A stretch of 64,000 nucleotides of DNA from Tritrichomonas musculus (taxonomy: Eukaryota; Parabasalia; Tritrichomonadida; Tritrichomonadidae). Under the pieces are notes generated by a model. The model was given only the letters and a program-made list of their open reading frames with translations, did no database searches and was not told the origin of the DNA. The stretch covers positions 372,001 to 436,000 of the forward strand of contig JAPFFF010000066.1 of assembly GCA_039105265.1 (NCBI GenBank), given 5' to 3'. This document shows positions 21,389-30,016 of this stretch, one piece after another. Numbering within the stretch: the stretch's first letter is position 1; every line of letters begins with the position of its first letter. A program made the position numbers and the translations under genes.

Positions 21389-21862
21389 ATGAGTAACGCA
21401 GAGATAACAGAATTAAGAAAGTTGTTACAGGAATTCAAGAAACCAGAAAAGAAACCAAGAAAATTATCAGCATTAAATAAATTTAAGAAATATGTTATGG
21501 GAAGAGTTACTGAAAAAGCAATGGCTGAAACAAATTATGTTGATTTAATTCCAGTTGACAAAATGAGATTATTATGTAAAGCTTATCCAATTGTATGGGA
21601 TCAATTAGTTTTACAACCACTTTATCAAGAATATGGTTTGACAACAGAAGAAGAACAAAGAAGATATCGTGGAAATAAAACAACTCAAGAAGATTATCAT
21701 AAAATTGTTGACGGTTTAATTGAAAAATTGAAAACTGGACCAAAAGACGATAGACAACATTTTGAAGAAGATATTGAACAATTATTAGTAGCTGCAATTC
21801 AACAAGCATCAAGTGAATTTGATGATGACGATGATGGAGAAGAAGAAATTACTGAAGAGTAA
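21389..21862 (+). CDS. Polinton hypothetical protein, 157 aa
   Basis: Not recognised. The N-terminal third is basic (KKPEKKPRKLSALNKFKKYV), the middle is mixed alpha-helical with conserved-looking aromatic residues (YPIVWDQLVLQPLYQEYGL), and the C-terminus is strongly acidic (EFDDDDDGEEEITEE). The charge split suggests binding to both nucleic acid and a basic partner. The leader TTTATTTTTATTCAAAAATC before the ATG is nearly the same as that of the 9785 gene. It sits between the giant gene and the packaging ATPase. Confidence 0.6.
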   Translation: MSNAEITELRKLLQEFKKPEKKPRKLSALNKFKKYVMGRVTEKAMAETNYVDLIPVDKMRLLCKAYPIVWDQLVLQPLYQEYGLTTEEEQRRYRGNKTTQEDYHKIVDGLIEKLKTGPKDDRQHFEEDIEQLLVAAIQQASSEFDDDDDGEEEITEE

Positions 21863-21907
21863 ATTTTTATTACTTTTTTTACATAATTTAGTCGGAATTT
21901 AAAAAAT

Positions 21908-22771
21908 ATGAGTGACAGTGATTATTTTAGTGATAGTGAAGAAGAAGAAGTTAACTTTGAGAAAGAAAACATTCGATCAAAAATAAAAGCAAGATTAAAA
22001 TCAAATTTGAGTCCAAAAAATGATTCTTTAATTGCTCCAATTCATGAAGATATCGTTGCTAAATATAATTCTGTTAATGTTATTGTAGGTAAACAAAGTA
22101 TGGGAAAAACAGTTACAGCATTAGAAGAAATAATCAAAATTTCAATACTTAATACTCATCATTTATTAGTTTATGTTACAAAAGATGGTGAAGAGAATGA
22201 TAAAAGTTGGTTATCATTGAAACCATTATTACAAATGCCAACAGTTGTAGTTAGTGAAAAAGATGCTGAAAAATGTATTGATGAATTATTAGCAGCAAAA
22301 AGTTTATATTACAAAATTCGAAGAGAAAGAACCAAAAATAAAATTGCACAAGATCAATTAGATGACTTATTTAATGTTTTGTTTGTTGAAGATTTTGATC
22401 GAGAATATTTACATTCAATTGTATTATTTGATGATATTTCAAATTCAAAATTATTCTCGTCAGAAGAATCATTTTTTAGTCAATTATTACGTAGATGTCG
22501 TCATACAAATATGTCTTATTTCTTATTAGTTCAAGGTTGGAAAGGGTTAAAACCACATATTAAAAATGAAATAAGTACTTTATATTTATTGCCTGGTTTT
22601 AATAAACAACAATTACGTTACATTTATTCTCAAGCAGCAAGTAATTTAGATTTTGAAGACTTTTTTGATGCATTTCAACAATTAAATGAAATGAAACATG
22701 AACATCCAGATGAACATCCAATGATTGTTATTCAATGTTCTTCAGGTGGTGATACATATATTAGGTCTTAG
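21908..22771 (+). CDS. FtsK/HerA-type genome-packaging ATPase
   Basis: The 287-aa protein belongs to the A32-like packaging ATPase group found in Polintons, virophages and NCLDV; it is expected to drive DNA into the capsid at a vertex. Walker A is GKQSMGKT at residues 61-68, preceded by the strand NVIV. Walker B is IVLFDD at 171-176, followed by ISNSKLF. An RRCRHTNMS segment near 195-203 fits the sensor/arginine region. The N-terminal ~35 residues are acidic then basic. Its length is usual for the family. It ends 11 nt inside a convergent small gene (22761-23063) and lies just upstream of the capsid genes, the usual Polinton neighbourhood. Confidence 0.9.
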   Translation: MSDSDYFSDSEEEEVNFEKENIRSKIKARLKSNLSPKNDSLIAPIHEDIVAKYNSVNVIVGKQSMGKTVTALEEIIKISILNTHHLLVYVTKDGEENDKSWLSLKPLLQMPTVVVSEKDAEKCIDELLAAKSLYYKIRRERTKNKIAQDQLDDLFNVLFVEDFDREYLHSIVLFDDISNSKLFSSEESFFSQLLRRCRHTNMSYFLLVQGWKGLKPHIKNEISTLYLLPGFNKQQLRYIYSQAASNLDFEDFFDAFQQLNEMKHEHPDEHPMIVIQCSSGGDTYIRS

Positions 22772-23063
22772 AGTTAATAAAATTTATAACATCATTCAAA
22801 GTAATTTTAATTTTTGCAATATCATCTTTTATCTTCAAAATTTCTGAATCGTCTTTTTCTTCTTCTTCATTAACCTTCTTTATCATTAATTCACCTTTGA
22901 TTTTGGTTATACGATAACCTTGAATATGATACTTTTTGTTTAGTTTATGTGTTGTTTCTGAATCTAGTTGTTCTTTGTTCTTAGAATAGAATAAATTAAA
23001 TTCATCAATTGTTTTAAACTCTTTTAAATAATTTTGAATAGGTTCAATAATTTTCAATTCCAT
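22761..23063 (-). CDS. Polinton hypothetical protein, 100 aa
   Basis: Not recognised. The small protein is rich in Lys, Ile and Glu, with a mixed alpha/beta N-terminal half (KIIEPIQNYLKEFKTIDEFNLFY, then HIQGYRITKIKGELMIKK), an acidic linker and a C-terminal amphipathic helix that could form a coiled coil. It is convergent with the ATPase, overlapping its end by 11 nt. Its start has an A-rich leader of the late-type class. Confidence 0.55.
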   Translation of the reverse strand: MELKIIEPIQNYLKEFKTIDEFNLFYSKNKEQLDSETTHKLNKKYHIQGYRITKIKGELMIKKVNEEEEKDDSEILKIKDDIAKIKITLNDVINFINSKT

Positions 23064-23114
23064 TTTAAAAAAAATAAAATTTGTTTAAACATTTTTGAAA
23101 ATATTTAAAACAAT

Positions 23115-23246
23115 ATGCTGATTGAAATTCTCTTAGGAACACTTGTTTTGATTGAGTTAATGAACACATTATTAAGAGTTATAAAGCTTTTCCCTCCAAA
23201 TGAGCCACCATTAGATGATGAAATTAGACGAAGAATGTACTCATAA
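23115..23246 (+). CDS. Small membrane protein, 43 aa
   Basis: A short ORF in the capsid cluster. Residues 2-24 (LIEILLGTLVLIELMNTLLRVI) form one hydrophobic helix, followed by LFPPNEPPLDDEIRRRMYS, a Pro-rich and charged tail. Its ATG has an A-rich late-type leader (AAAACAAT before ATG), and the ORF fits exactly between a divergent gene at 23063 and a convergent one at 23250. It may be a minor virion or membrane-active protein; this is inference from position and topology. Confidence 0.5.
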   Translation: MLIEILLGTLVLIELMNTLLRVIKLFPPNEPPLDDEIRRRMYS

Positions 23247-23249
23247 AAT

Positions 23250-23531
23250 TTAACTAGGTCCATAATTATTATTATCATAAGCAGGTTGTAAGAATTTTTC
23301 TTTCCCAGTTTCTAACCAAGGTTGAACTTTATCATTAACTGTTCGAATACCTCTTCCAATACCACTTGCAATATTACCAATTGTTCCACCTACTGTTTCT
23401 CCAACTTTTTCTAAGACTGGCGCAACTTTATCTGCAGCAAATTGCAAACCTTTTTGAACTATCGGAACTGCTTTTTGTGCAAAATTTTTAACTTTCTCTC
23501 CTATTTTTTTAATCCAAGAACCAAAAGCCAT
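23250..23531 (-). CDS. Amphipathic pVI-like minor capsid candidate, 93 aa
   Basis: The N-terminal ~45 residues (MAFGSWIKKIGEKVKNF, then AQKAVPIVQKGLQFAADKV) form a long amphipathic helix with Lys on one face. Next comes a Gly-rich segment (GETVGGTIGNIASGIGRGIR) and a polar tail ending NNYGPS. This resembles the membrane-lytic N-terminus of adenovirus protein VI and comparable Polinton minor capsid proteins. It lies directly between the packaging ATPase and the first capsid gene, oriented away from the latter. Assignment is by physical character and position; no specific family motif was verified. Confidence 0.5.
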   Translation of the reverse strand: MAFGSWIKKIGEKVKNFAQKAVPIVQKGLQFAADKVAPVLEKVGETVGGTIGNIASGIGRGIRTVNDKVQPWLETGKEKFLQPAYDNNNYGPS

Positions 23532-23600
23532 TGTATAGAATTGTTTTTCATTTTAAAAAAAATTGGCTTTTCGAATTTTTTAAATTCTTCATAAAAACAG

Positions 23601-25400
23601 ATGACTTATCAAAACGCACAATTTAAGAATTCAGGAAATGATGAAGGTGACATATTAAACTTTTTCAATAATCATTTGAGGACATTAGTACAAAAAAATG
23701 GAGGTGATAATACTTTTTCAATTGTTGAGGAACTCTGTCATGACAAAGATGAACCTATTCCAATTGGTACAAAAACAAAAATAAGATTAACTCATTCAGG
23801 TCATACAATCTCCCAAATAGAAAAAGGTTTCATAAAATTAGATTTAGAACTGAATCTCGAATTAAATAAAACTTTCGCAAATGATTCGGCATTAAATCCT
23901 TGTAAGCATTTAAATTATATCTTTATTGGTTTTAAAAATGCTGCAGAAATCATATCTGAATTACAATTTTGGGTTGACGGAAAATTAATTAGTGGTTATC
24001 ATCAAAGTGAAATGATTAAAGAAACTTTTGCATATAATTCAATTCGACCAAAAGATTCCAAAAATAATGCAGCTCATGCTCATTCATTATGGGAAAGCGT
24101 ATGCTGCATGAGTCCAAATGTTGCAGGTGTTTATGTTCCTCTCATTGCTTTTCTAAATAATACGAAAGTTCCTGTTCGTATGGAATTGAATATACCATTC
24201 ACCGATTTGTTAGCTTTACAAGCTTGGAGATTGTATCCAAATAGAATTTTAGGTGAAGTTGAAATAGAAGTCAAATTTTCTCTTGATGCTCTTGTTTGGT
24301 GTCAACTTCAACCTAAAAATGTTGGTGAAATCAAAAGATTTTGGAAATGGGTCGACTCTGGGCAATTAGAATATGATGCACCAATATTGCCTATTTTAAA
24401 TCACTTTTCTCAATACCGAGATGAAATCATAACTGTCAAATCCGTGGCAACTGTTGCAAACGCCAATATTAAAATCGAGGATATTACAGGTGGTGATAAT
24501 CAAGGGTCTTATCCATGCGTATCAACGATCTTAGCTAAGAATAATGCACAAGACATAAATTACTGGCACGTACAAATGAATGGTCTCAAACTCTCAAACG
24601 ATGATGTGAGAATAGTGAAATGTCGATCAAATTGTAGTGGATTTGGAGTCAAACCTGATGTAATTGAATCATTAATGACAACATTACAAGAACCAATAAT
24701 TATTCCTTCGCAAGAATTAACCAAATATCAATTTGATATGAGGGTAACGGGAGGACGGATCGATATTTCAAAATCTGTTCCATTAAAGAATGCTACAAAT
24801 ATTACAATGATGTTTCCAGCAAAAACTACTCATTGCACAGTCTATCAAAATGTTATGTTAGAGCAGTGTTGGTTATCAGTCAATAAAAAGAAATATCCAG
24901 AAACTTATTTTGATAATACTTGGGATGGAAGATTTGTTAATTATCAACTAATGGCAAATGAATTAGATGGAAATATTGAACCAACAGATGAATTTGTTGA
25001 ATCAATCTCAAAACCAATCAATAATGTTTATCCAAAACATATGCGTCTGGATAGTGATCCAGCTGAGAATGTGAGATTCTTTATGTCCCCATTTGATAAC
25101 ACAAGTTTCGGAATCAATTTTCAACTAGAACGTGGAAATTCTGGTTATGTTTTCGATGGCGTTGATTCTGGAAATCAAGCAGTGTCAATTGAATTCAAAG
25201 GAAATTTGATTAATGATGATATTAATAACGCATATCTGTATCCAGATTTCAATGTCTCTGCGACAAATGGGGTAACAATATCAAATCAAAAACAAACCCC
25301 AATTCCAGAAATGTGGATTTGTTCTGATACTTATTGGACTTGGTCAATTCAAGATGGTGTTCAATATTACCCACGTGGAAGGCCAACTGGTTATGACTAA
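23601..25400 (+). CDS. Double-jelly-roll major capsid protein, paralogue 1
   Basis: The 599-aa protein has the size and beta-rich character of Polinton major capsid proteins, which trimerise into pseudo-hexameric capsomers. The N-terminus MTYQNAQFKNSGNDEGDIL is shared with the next gene. Blocks conserved between the two copies include TLQEPIIIPSQELTK, the SLWE(S/N)VC segment, NRGFVNYQLMANELDG-like text near residue 450, and the C-terminal MWICSDTYWTWSIQDG. Those shared blocks mark jelly-roll strands and loops. It lies immediately downstream of the ATPase region and 32 bp upstream of its paralogue. The family call rests on gene order, length and duplication rather than a database match. Confidence 0.8.
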   Translation: MTYQNAQFKNSGNDEGDILNFFNNHLRTLVQKNGGDNTFSIVEELCHDKDEPIPIGTKTKIRLTHSGHTISQIEKGFIKLDLELNLELNKTFANDSALNPCKHLNYIFIGFKNAAEIISELQFWVDGKLISGYHQSEMIKETFAYNSIRPKDSKNNAAHAHSLWESVCCMSPNVAGVYVPLIAFLNNTKVPVRMELNIPFTDLLALQAWRLYPNRILGEVEIEVKFSLDALVWCQLQPKNVGEIKRFWKWVDSGQLEYDAPILPILNHFSQYRDEIITVKSVATVANANIKIEDITGGDNQGSYPCVSTILAKNNAQDINYWHVQMNGLKLSNDDVRIVKCRSNCSGFGVKPDVIESLMTTLQEPIIIPSQELTKYQFDMRVTGGRIDISKSVPLKNATNITMMFPAKTTHCTVYQNVMLEQCWLSVNKKKYPETYFDNTWDGRFVNYQLMANELDGNIEPTDEFVESISKPINNVYPKHMRLDSDPAENVRFFMSPFDNTSFGINFQLERGNSGYVFDGVDSGNQAVSIEFKGNLINDDINNAYLYPDFNVSATNGVTISNQKQTPIPEMWICSDTYWTWSIQDGVQYYPRGRPTGYD

Positions 25401-25431
25401 GATAAGATCTAAATTTTTTTTGCAAGAACAA

Positions 25432-27249
25432 ATGACTTATCAAAACGCTCAATTTAGAAACTTTGGAAATGATGAAGGTGACATATTAAACTTTTTCAAT
25501 GATCATTTAAGAAATTTGGTAGCAAAAAATGGAGGTGATAATACTTTTGCTATGTATTGTGAAGATTTCCATGATCATGATATTCCAATTGAAAAATTTT
25601 CCGAAAGAACTCGAATAAAACTAACTCACTCAAATCATACAATATCTCAAATAGAAAAAAGTTTTATTGAAATGACAGTTGAATTTGATGTTTTCTTTCA
25701 AACACCTTTGACAAAAACTAATTTTTGGACACAATCGCCTCCAGGAACTTGGACAAATCATGATCAAGCACATATAAATCAAATATTTGTTGGTTTTAAA
25801 GATGCTGTTGAAATTATTGATGAAGCTAGATTTTATGTTGATGGGAAATTGGTTCAAAATTATCATCAAACAGAAATGATTCGTGAATCTTATGCATATA
25901 ATTCAATTCGGTCAAAGGAATCAAAACAAAATTCACCTCATTCTCATTCATTATGGGAAAATGTTTGTAATTTATCTCCTAATGTTTGTGGTGTTTATAT
26001 TCCATTATCAAGTTTGGCTTCAATAAATAACTTTCATGTTGTATTAGACCTAATTATTCCAATCACAGATCAATTAGCTTTACAAGCTTGGAGATTATAT
26101 CCAAATCAAATATTAGGTGAAATAGAAGAAGAAGTTCGATTTTCTTTGGATTCATTGGTTTGGTGTCAAGTTCCTCTCTCTCAAGTTTGTAAAAAACTAT
26201 CCCTTCGTCCGAATTATGCAACTTGGGAATTGAATTGTCCGATGCTTCCACTGGATAATCGATTTTATCAAATTGGACAAGAAGGACGAATCGTCAACAA
26301 AATGCTAACAACAAAGTCACCAATAAGTTCTAACTTCAAAAATATAAACTCTGATTTCATTGAATTATCATCAATAAAATGGACGCTAAATCATTTAAAG
26401 AGTCAACCAAATAATGCAACTGAAGATCTCAATTATGTTTGTATGAATGTCGGATTGAATACACTCAAATATAATCCAAAATCAATAAAAATCACAGTTG
26501 GACGATCAAATTTGTTTGGATTTGGAATAAAACCATCTGTTGTTGAAGGATTGATGTCAACTTTACAAGAACCATTAATAATTCCTTCGCAAGAATTAAC
26601 AAGAGTAATTTTTGATACAACTGTCGGAGATGATGAAATAAATTTAATTAAATCTATGCCTTTGAAAAATGCAACAAATTTAACATTTATGTTTCCAAGA
26701 TATGCAAATGATATTACAGTATATAGAAATATAATGTATGCAAATGTTCGATTAATAATAGATAAGAAATTGTATCCTCAAGTTGAATTTGCTAATACTT
26801 GGAATGGAAGATTTGTTCAATATCAACTAATGGCAAATGAATTAGATGGAATTGAGGCAACTCCAGAATATTTAGAATCTATTTGTCAACCTCTGAATGA
26901 TTTCTCAGATAATCTCAAATTGCGTTATCGAAGTACATTTTATGATGATACAAATTTTGGAATCAATTTTCAATTAGAACGTGGAAATTCTGGTTATGTA
27001 TTTGATGGTGTAGATACTGATAATCATGAAGCTTTAATAAAATTTCATGCAGATACAATATTTGATTCAAGTTCGAGTGACGCAAACACATTTCTTTATC
27101 CAAAAACAACATCTCAAGGAATTGTTGACAATACTTATCGAAATTTATGTAAACCAGAAATGTGGATTTGTTCTGATACTTATTGGACTTGGTCAATTCA
27201 AGATGGTGTTCAATATCATGATGAAGGAGTACCAAGTGGCTATAAATAA
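25432..27249 (+). CDS. Double-jelly-roll major capsid protein, paralogue 2
   Basis: The start was placed at the ATG at 25432, because it begins MTYQNAQFRNFGNDEGDIL, in line with the preceding gene; the upstream in-frame codons belong to that gene's 3' end. The 605-aa product parallels paralogue 1 along its whole length. Divergence is greatest in the middle (residues ~280-370) and near the C-terminus (~560-590), where surface loops are expected. Tandem paralogous capsid genes could give two capsomer types or a host-range variant. Codon choice is similar to that of its neighbour. Confidence 0.8.
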   Translation: MTYQNAQFRNFGNDEGDILNFFNDHLRNLVAKNGGDNTFAMYCEDFHDHDIPIEKFSERTRIKLTHSNHTISQIEKSFIEMTVEFDVFFQTPLTKTNFWTQSPPGTWTNHDQAHINQIFVGFKDAVEIIDEARFYVDGKLVQNYHQTEMIRESYAYNSIRSKESKQNSPHSHSLWENVCNLSPNVCGVYIPLSSLASINNFHVVLDLIIPITDQLALQAWRLYPNQILGEIEEEVRFSLDSLVWCQVPLSQVCKKLSLRPNYATWELNCPMLPLDNRFYQIGQEGRIVNKMLTTKSPISSNFKNINSDFIELSSIKWTLNHLKSQPNNATEDLNYVCMNVGLNTLKYNPKSIKITVGRSNLFGFGIKPSVVEGLMSTLQEPLIIPSQELTRVIFDTTVGDDEINLIKSMPLKNATNLTFMFPRYANDITVYRNIMYANVRLIIDKKLYPQVEFANTWNGRFVQYQLMANELDGIEATPEYLESICQPLNDFSDNLKLRYRSTFYDDTNFGINFQLERGNSGYVFDGVDTDNHEALIKFHADTIFDSSSSDANTFLYPKTTSQGIVDNTYRNLCKPEMWICSDTYWTWSIQDGVQYHDEGVPSGYK

Positions 27250-27273
27250 AGATTTTTATTTGAATAGAAAAAT

Positions 27274-27759
27274 ATGTCGACATTAATTTCGTATAACATC
27301 GATCCAAATTTAAATATTCAACCATTAAAAATTCATAAAACTTATTACCCTGTTCAAGGTTGGAAACTATCAACAAAGGAACAGCAAGAACAAAATTTAT
27401 CAGAATGTTTAACGGTTGACCACTTTTATTTGGAAAATGATAGATTTGCTTTTAAATATCCATCAGAGTTTCATACTCCAACTCAAGGTCAAGATCGATA
27501 TATAATCTTTCAATATTGTTATTGTGTTGTTAATAAGCATACTGCATCAAATTATACTGTTCATGCAAGTTTTGTTCCTCGAAATAATTATTGTGATAGT
27601 TTAGTTTATGTTGCAAATTTACAAGTTCCTGATGATAATAGAAAATATTTAATTGATTCGAATGTCAAACAAGGTTTTATGGTTTGGTTTAAAGATACAG
27701 AAACAAGAAAAATAATAGTTCCTGATTATTTCATTTTGTTCTTGAAATTAGAATATTGA
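27274..27759 (+). CDS. Penton-like minor capsid candidate, 161 aa
   Basis: A beta-rich 161-aa protein follows the second capsid gene by 24 bp. It has alternating hydrophobic/polar strands with many aromatic residues (YIIFQYCYCVVNK, NYTVHASFVP, DSLVYVANLQV, YFILFLKLEY) and no long helices, compatible with a single jelly-roll such as a penton protein. Polintons usually encode penton next to the major capsid gene. The fit is structural and positional only. The leader TTTTTATTTGAATAGAAAAAT before the ATG is late-type. Confidence 0.4.
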   Translation: MSTLISYNIDPNLNIQPLKIHKTYYPVQGWKLSTKEQQEQNLSECLTVDHFYLENDRFAFKYPSEFHTPTQGQDRYIIFQYCYCVVNKHTASNYTVHASFVPRNNYCDSLVYVANLQVPDDNRKYLIDSNVKQGFMVWFKDTETRKIIVPDYFILFLKLEY

Positions 27760-27794
27760 ATCAATTTTATTTTTGGTGCGAAAATAAAAATTTA

Positions 27795-28412
27795 ATGACA
27801 GGTGTTTGGACCGATACAGATTTCAAATTAATGACTGCAAGTGGTGTGACTGATTCGAGTTTATTTGTGTTGAAAGAAAATGGTGAGGCGTCAAATTTAA
27901 CAATAAAATACCCAAAAGATGAGGAAGAGAAAAAGAAAGGAGAAAGAACAGCAACAATCAAGTCCGATGAAATTGTTGAAGAGTTGCAGACTTTGGATGG
28001 ACGAACACAAAAATTCTATCCATCAGGTTCTGCAAAATCAAATTTAGAGATGTATGGAAACAGTGGGAAGTCTATATTAGCTGGAAAAATTGTTGATTAT
28101 GTACTCGATAATCAAGATAACTCAAAAACTAAATTTGTTTTGAAAGATGGTGGTACAGTTCAAAATTTAAAAATTAAATTTAATCTTTTAGAGGGATCAA
28201 CTGGATATAATAGTGAACTGACTTCTGATAAATTAGGGAGAGATCTTACTTCAGTTGTGAATAAAACGGAAATATTTAAGTACAGCATTGAAAGGAGCAA
28301 CTGGAAATTTTATGTTAAATTCTACAGACAAGTCAATTCAAATATCAACAAATGCCCTTGTGAAATTTTTCAATCTCTGGAAAAAAATAAATTTATCTTA
28401 CCCATCAGATGA
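27795..28412 (+). CDS. Fibre-like virion protein ORF, 205 aa
   Basis: Not recognised at family level. The frame is open from 27756 using a TTG; the first ATG at 27795 (MTGVWTDTDFKLM) is preferred. It is a beta-rich protein with two related stretches (LKENGEASNLTIKYP and LKDGGTVQNLKIKFN), suggesting internal duplication as in trimeric fibre or baseplate-like proteins. It is followed by an overlapping plus-strand ORF beginning at 28312 and forms part of a run of probable attachment-structure genes between the capsid genes and 34009. Confidence 0.45.
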   Translation: MTGVWTDTDFKLMTASGVTDSSLFVLKENGEASNLTIKYPKDEEEKKKGERTATIKSDEIVEELQTLDGRTQKFYPSGSAKSNLEMYGNSGKSILAGKIVDYVLDNQDNSKTKFVLKDGGTVQNLKIKFNLLEGSTGYNSELTSDKLGRDLTSVVNKTEIFKYSIERSNWKFYVKFYRQVNSNINKCPCEIFQSLEKNKFILPIR

Positions 28413-29988
28413 TGATCCAGATAATATCCAAGATTTAGGAAATCATGTAACTTTTTCAGAACCACTATATCTTTCCGAAGTTTTACGATTTCCAGTAATA
28501 ATGCCGAATCCAAAAAAACCGATCGATGATGATGGAACCATTAAAGATTATCAATATATATTGGATCTTCAATTTCTCGCAAAAGCAATCTTTTGGAATA
28601 TGAGAAGTGAAATTAATCAAAATCAATATGCAATGGCAAAAATAGGAGCTCCAAAGACTTTTCGAGCTGCACCTCAATTATTAACAGAAGATCCACAAAC
28701 AATCACAATTGAGTCCTATGAGAAGATGCTGCAAAAAAATGAAGATGATTGGAAATTGTATATGGATTATATATTTTCTCAGTTGAATCAAAGTTTTGAA
28801 GATCAACTCGAATACTTAATTGATAACAAAGAATTTGGTAAATTTTGGAGAAATTCAATATTTGTCGAAAATAATTTAAATAATATTCCATTACAACCAT
28901 TACGACCTCAAACATTAGCAGGGTATGGATTTATAACTTTTGATATGAGTAATCTTGAAGCTGCTGATGGTGTTATGTTAACTTCTTTTATATCAGCCGA
29001 ATACAATAATTCATCATTAATAATTACCATTTATGATTATGAGAGTTCACATTTTATTTTCCATATCTTTGATCGAAAACGTTCAAAAATAAATTATCAA
29101 ATTAAATTCATTGATTATGTTATCGAATGTAAAATAACAAATAATGAATTAACTGTTAAATCAAATCAAAATAATATAGAAAGTTCATCATTTGTAATTG
29201 AAAATCATAACCTAAAAATAAACTTAAATGGTATATTTGAACTAAAATTAGAAGAAACTGAAGCCGATAAAAAATATTGTGAAGAACACCAATATGAAAC
29301 AGATTCTGGAGAGGAAAGAAATTTAGAAAATCGAATTGTTGGTTATTACCTTGCTCCTTTGAATGAGAATTTCAAAAATTATTTAACCACTCTTGGGTCA
29401 TCATCAGGTTCTGTAGATTTTGATACATTAACTAGAATAACAAATTTAGAAAATACAATGAAAAATTATACAGAAAGGGTATCAACCTTAGAATCAAATG
29501 TTGATCAAATTGGAAATGTATTTTCTGCTGATACTACTGAGAGTCAAGAATATCGAAATAAAGAAGGTTTTGTCATAAATAATAAAGCTCAAACATTGGC
29601 ATTAAATGAGGAAAAACCAGTTGTATTAACATTTGAAGAAAAATTAAAGAAATGGCAAGACGAAGAACTAGATCAATTAAAATGGTTAAATCAAGGAATC
29701 AAAGAGATTTGGTCATTTTGTGCTGGTCTTTCAGAAGATTTATCTCGATTAGAAGAGAATCAATGTCAATGTGGAGGTAATAATAATAATGAGAATGAGA
29801 ATGTTGATGAAATATTAACTGCTTTGGAACGTAAATGTCAAAATATTGAAACTGATCTAACGTTTGAAAATTTGACAACCGAGAATCGAATTATGATCTT
29901 AGAAGATAAAACTAAAAATATTGAATGTGATAAATTTTATGATAGTAGAATTCAGTTATTAGAAGAAAAATGTTCCACAATTGAGTAA
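28312..29988 (+). CDS. Fibre/stalk-like virion protein ORF, 558 aa
   Basis: Not recognised at family level. The N-terminal two-thirds are mixed alpha/beta with beta-rich text around residues 210-340. The C-terminal third has coiled-coil heptads (TRITNLENTMKNYTERVSTLE, LTALERKCQNIETDL, RIQLLEEKCSTIE) broken by a Cys-containing Asn-rich loop (NQCQCGGNNNN). Globular head plus trimeric coiled coil is the usual plan of viral spike/fibre proteins. The frame ends 29 nt before the ATG chosen for the next gene. Confidence 0.45.
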   Translation: MLNSTDKSIQISTNALVKFFNLWKKINLSYPSDDDPDNIQDLGNHVTFSEPLYLSEVLRFPVIMPNPKKPIDDDGTIKDYQYILDLQFLAKAIFWNMRSEINQNQYAMAKIGAPKTFRAAPQLLTEDPQTITIESYEKMLQKNEDDWKLYMDYIFSQLNQSFEDQLEYLIDNKEFGKFWRNSIFVENNLNNIPLQPLRPQTLAGYGFITFDMSNLEAADGVMLTSFISAEYNNSSLIITIYDYESSHFIFHIFDRKRSKINYQIKFIDYVIECKITNNELTVKSNQNNIESSSFVIENHNLKINLNGIFELKLEETEADKKYCEEHQYETDSGEERNLENRIVGYYLAPLNENFKNYLTTLGSSSGSVDFDTLTRITNLENTMKNYTERVSTLESNVDQIGNVFSADTTESQEYRNKEGFVINNKAQTLALNEEKPVVLTFEEKLKKWQDEELDQLKWLNQGIKEIWSFCAGLSEDLSRLEENQCQCGGNNNNENENVDEILTALERKCQNIETDLTFENLTTENRIMILEDKTKNIECDKFYDSRIQLLEEKCSTIE

Positions 29989-30016
29989 ATCTTATTTTTG
30001 TTGCAAATGTAAAAAA

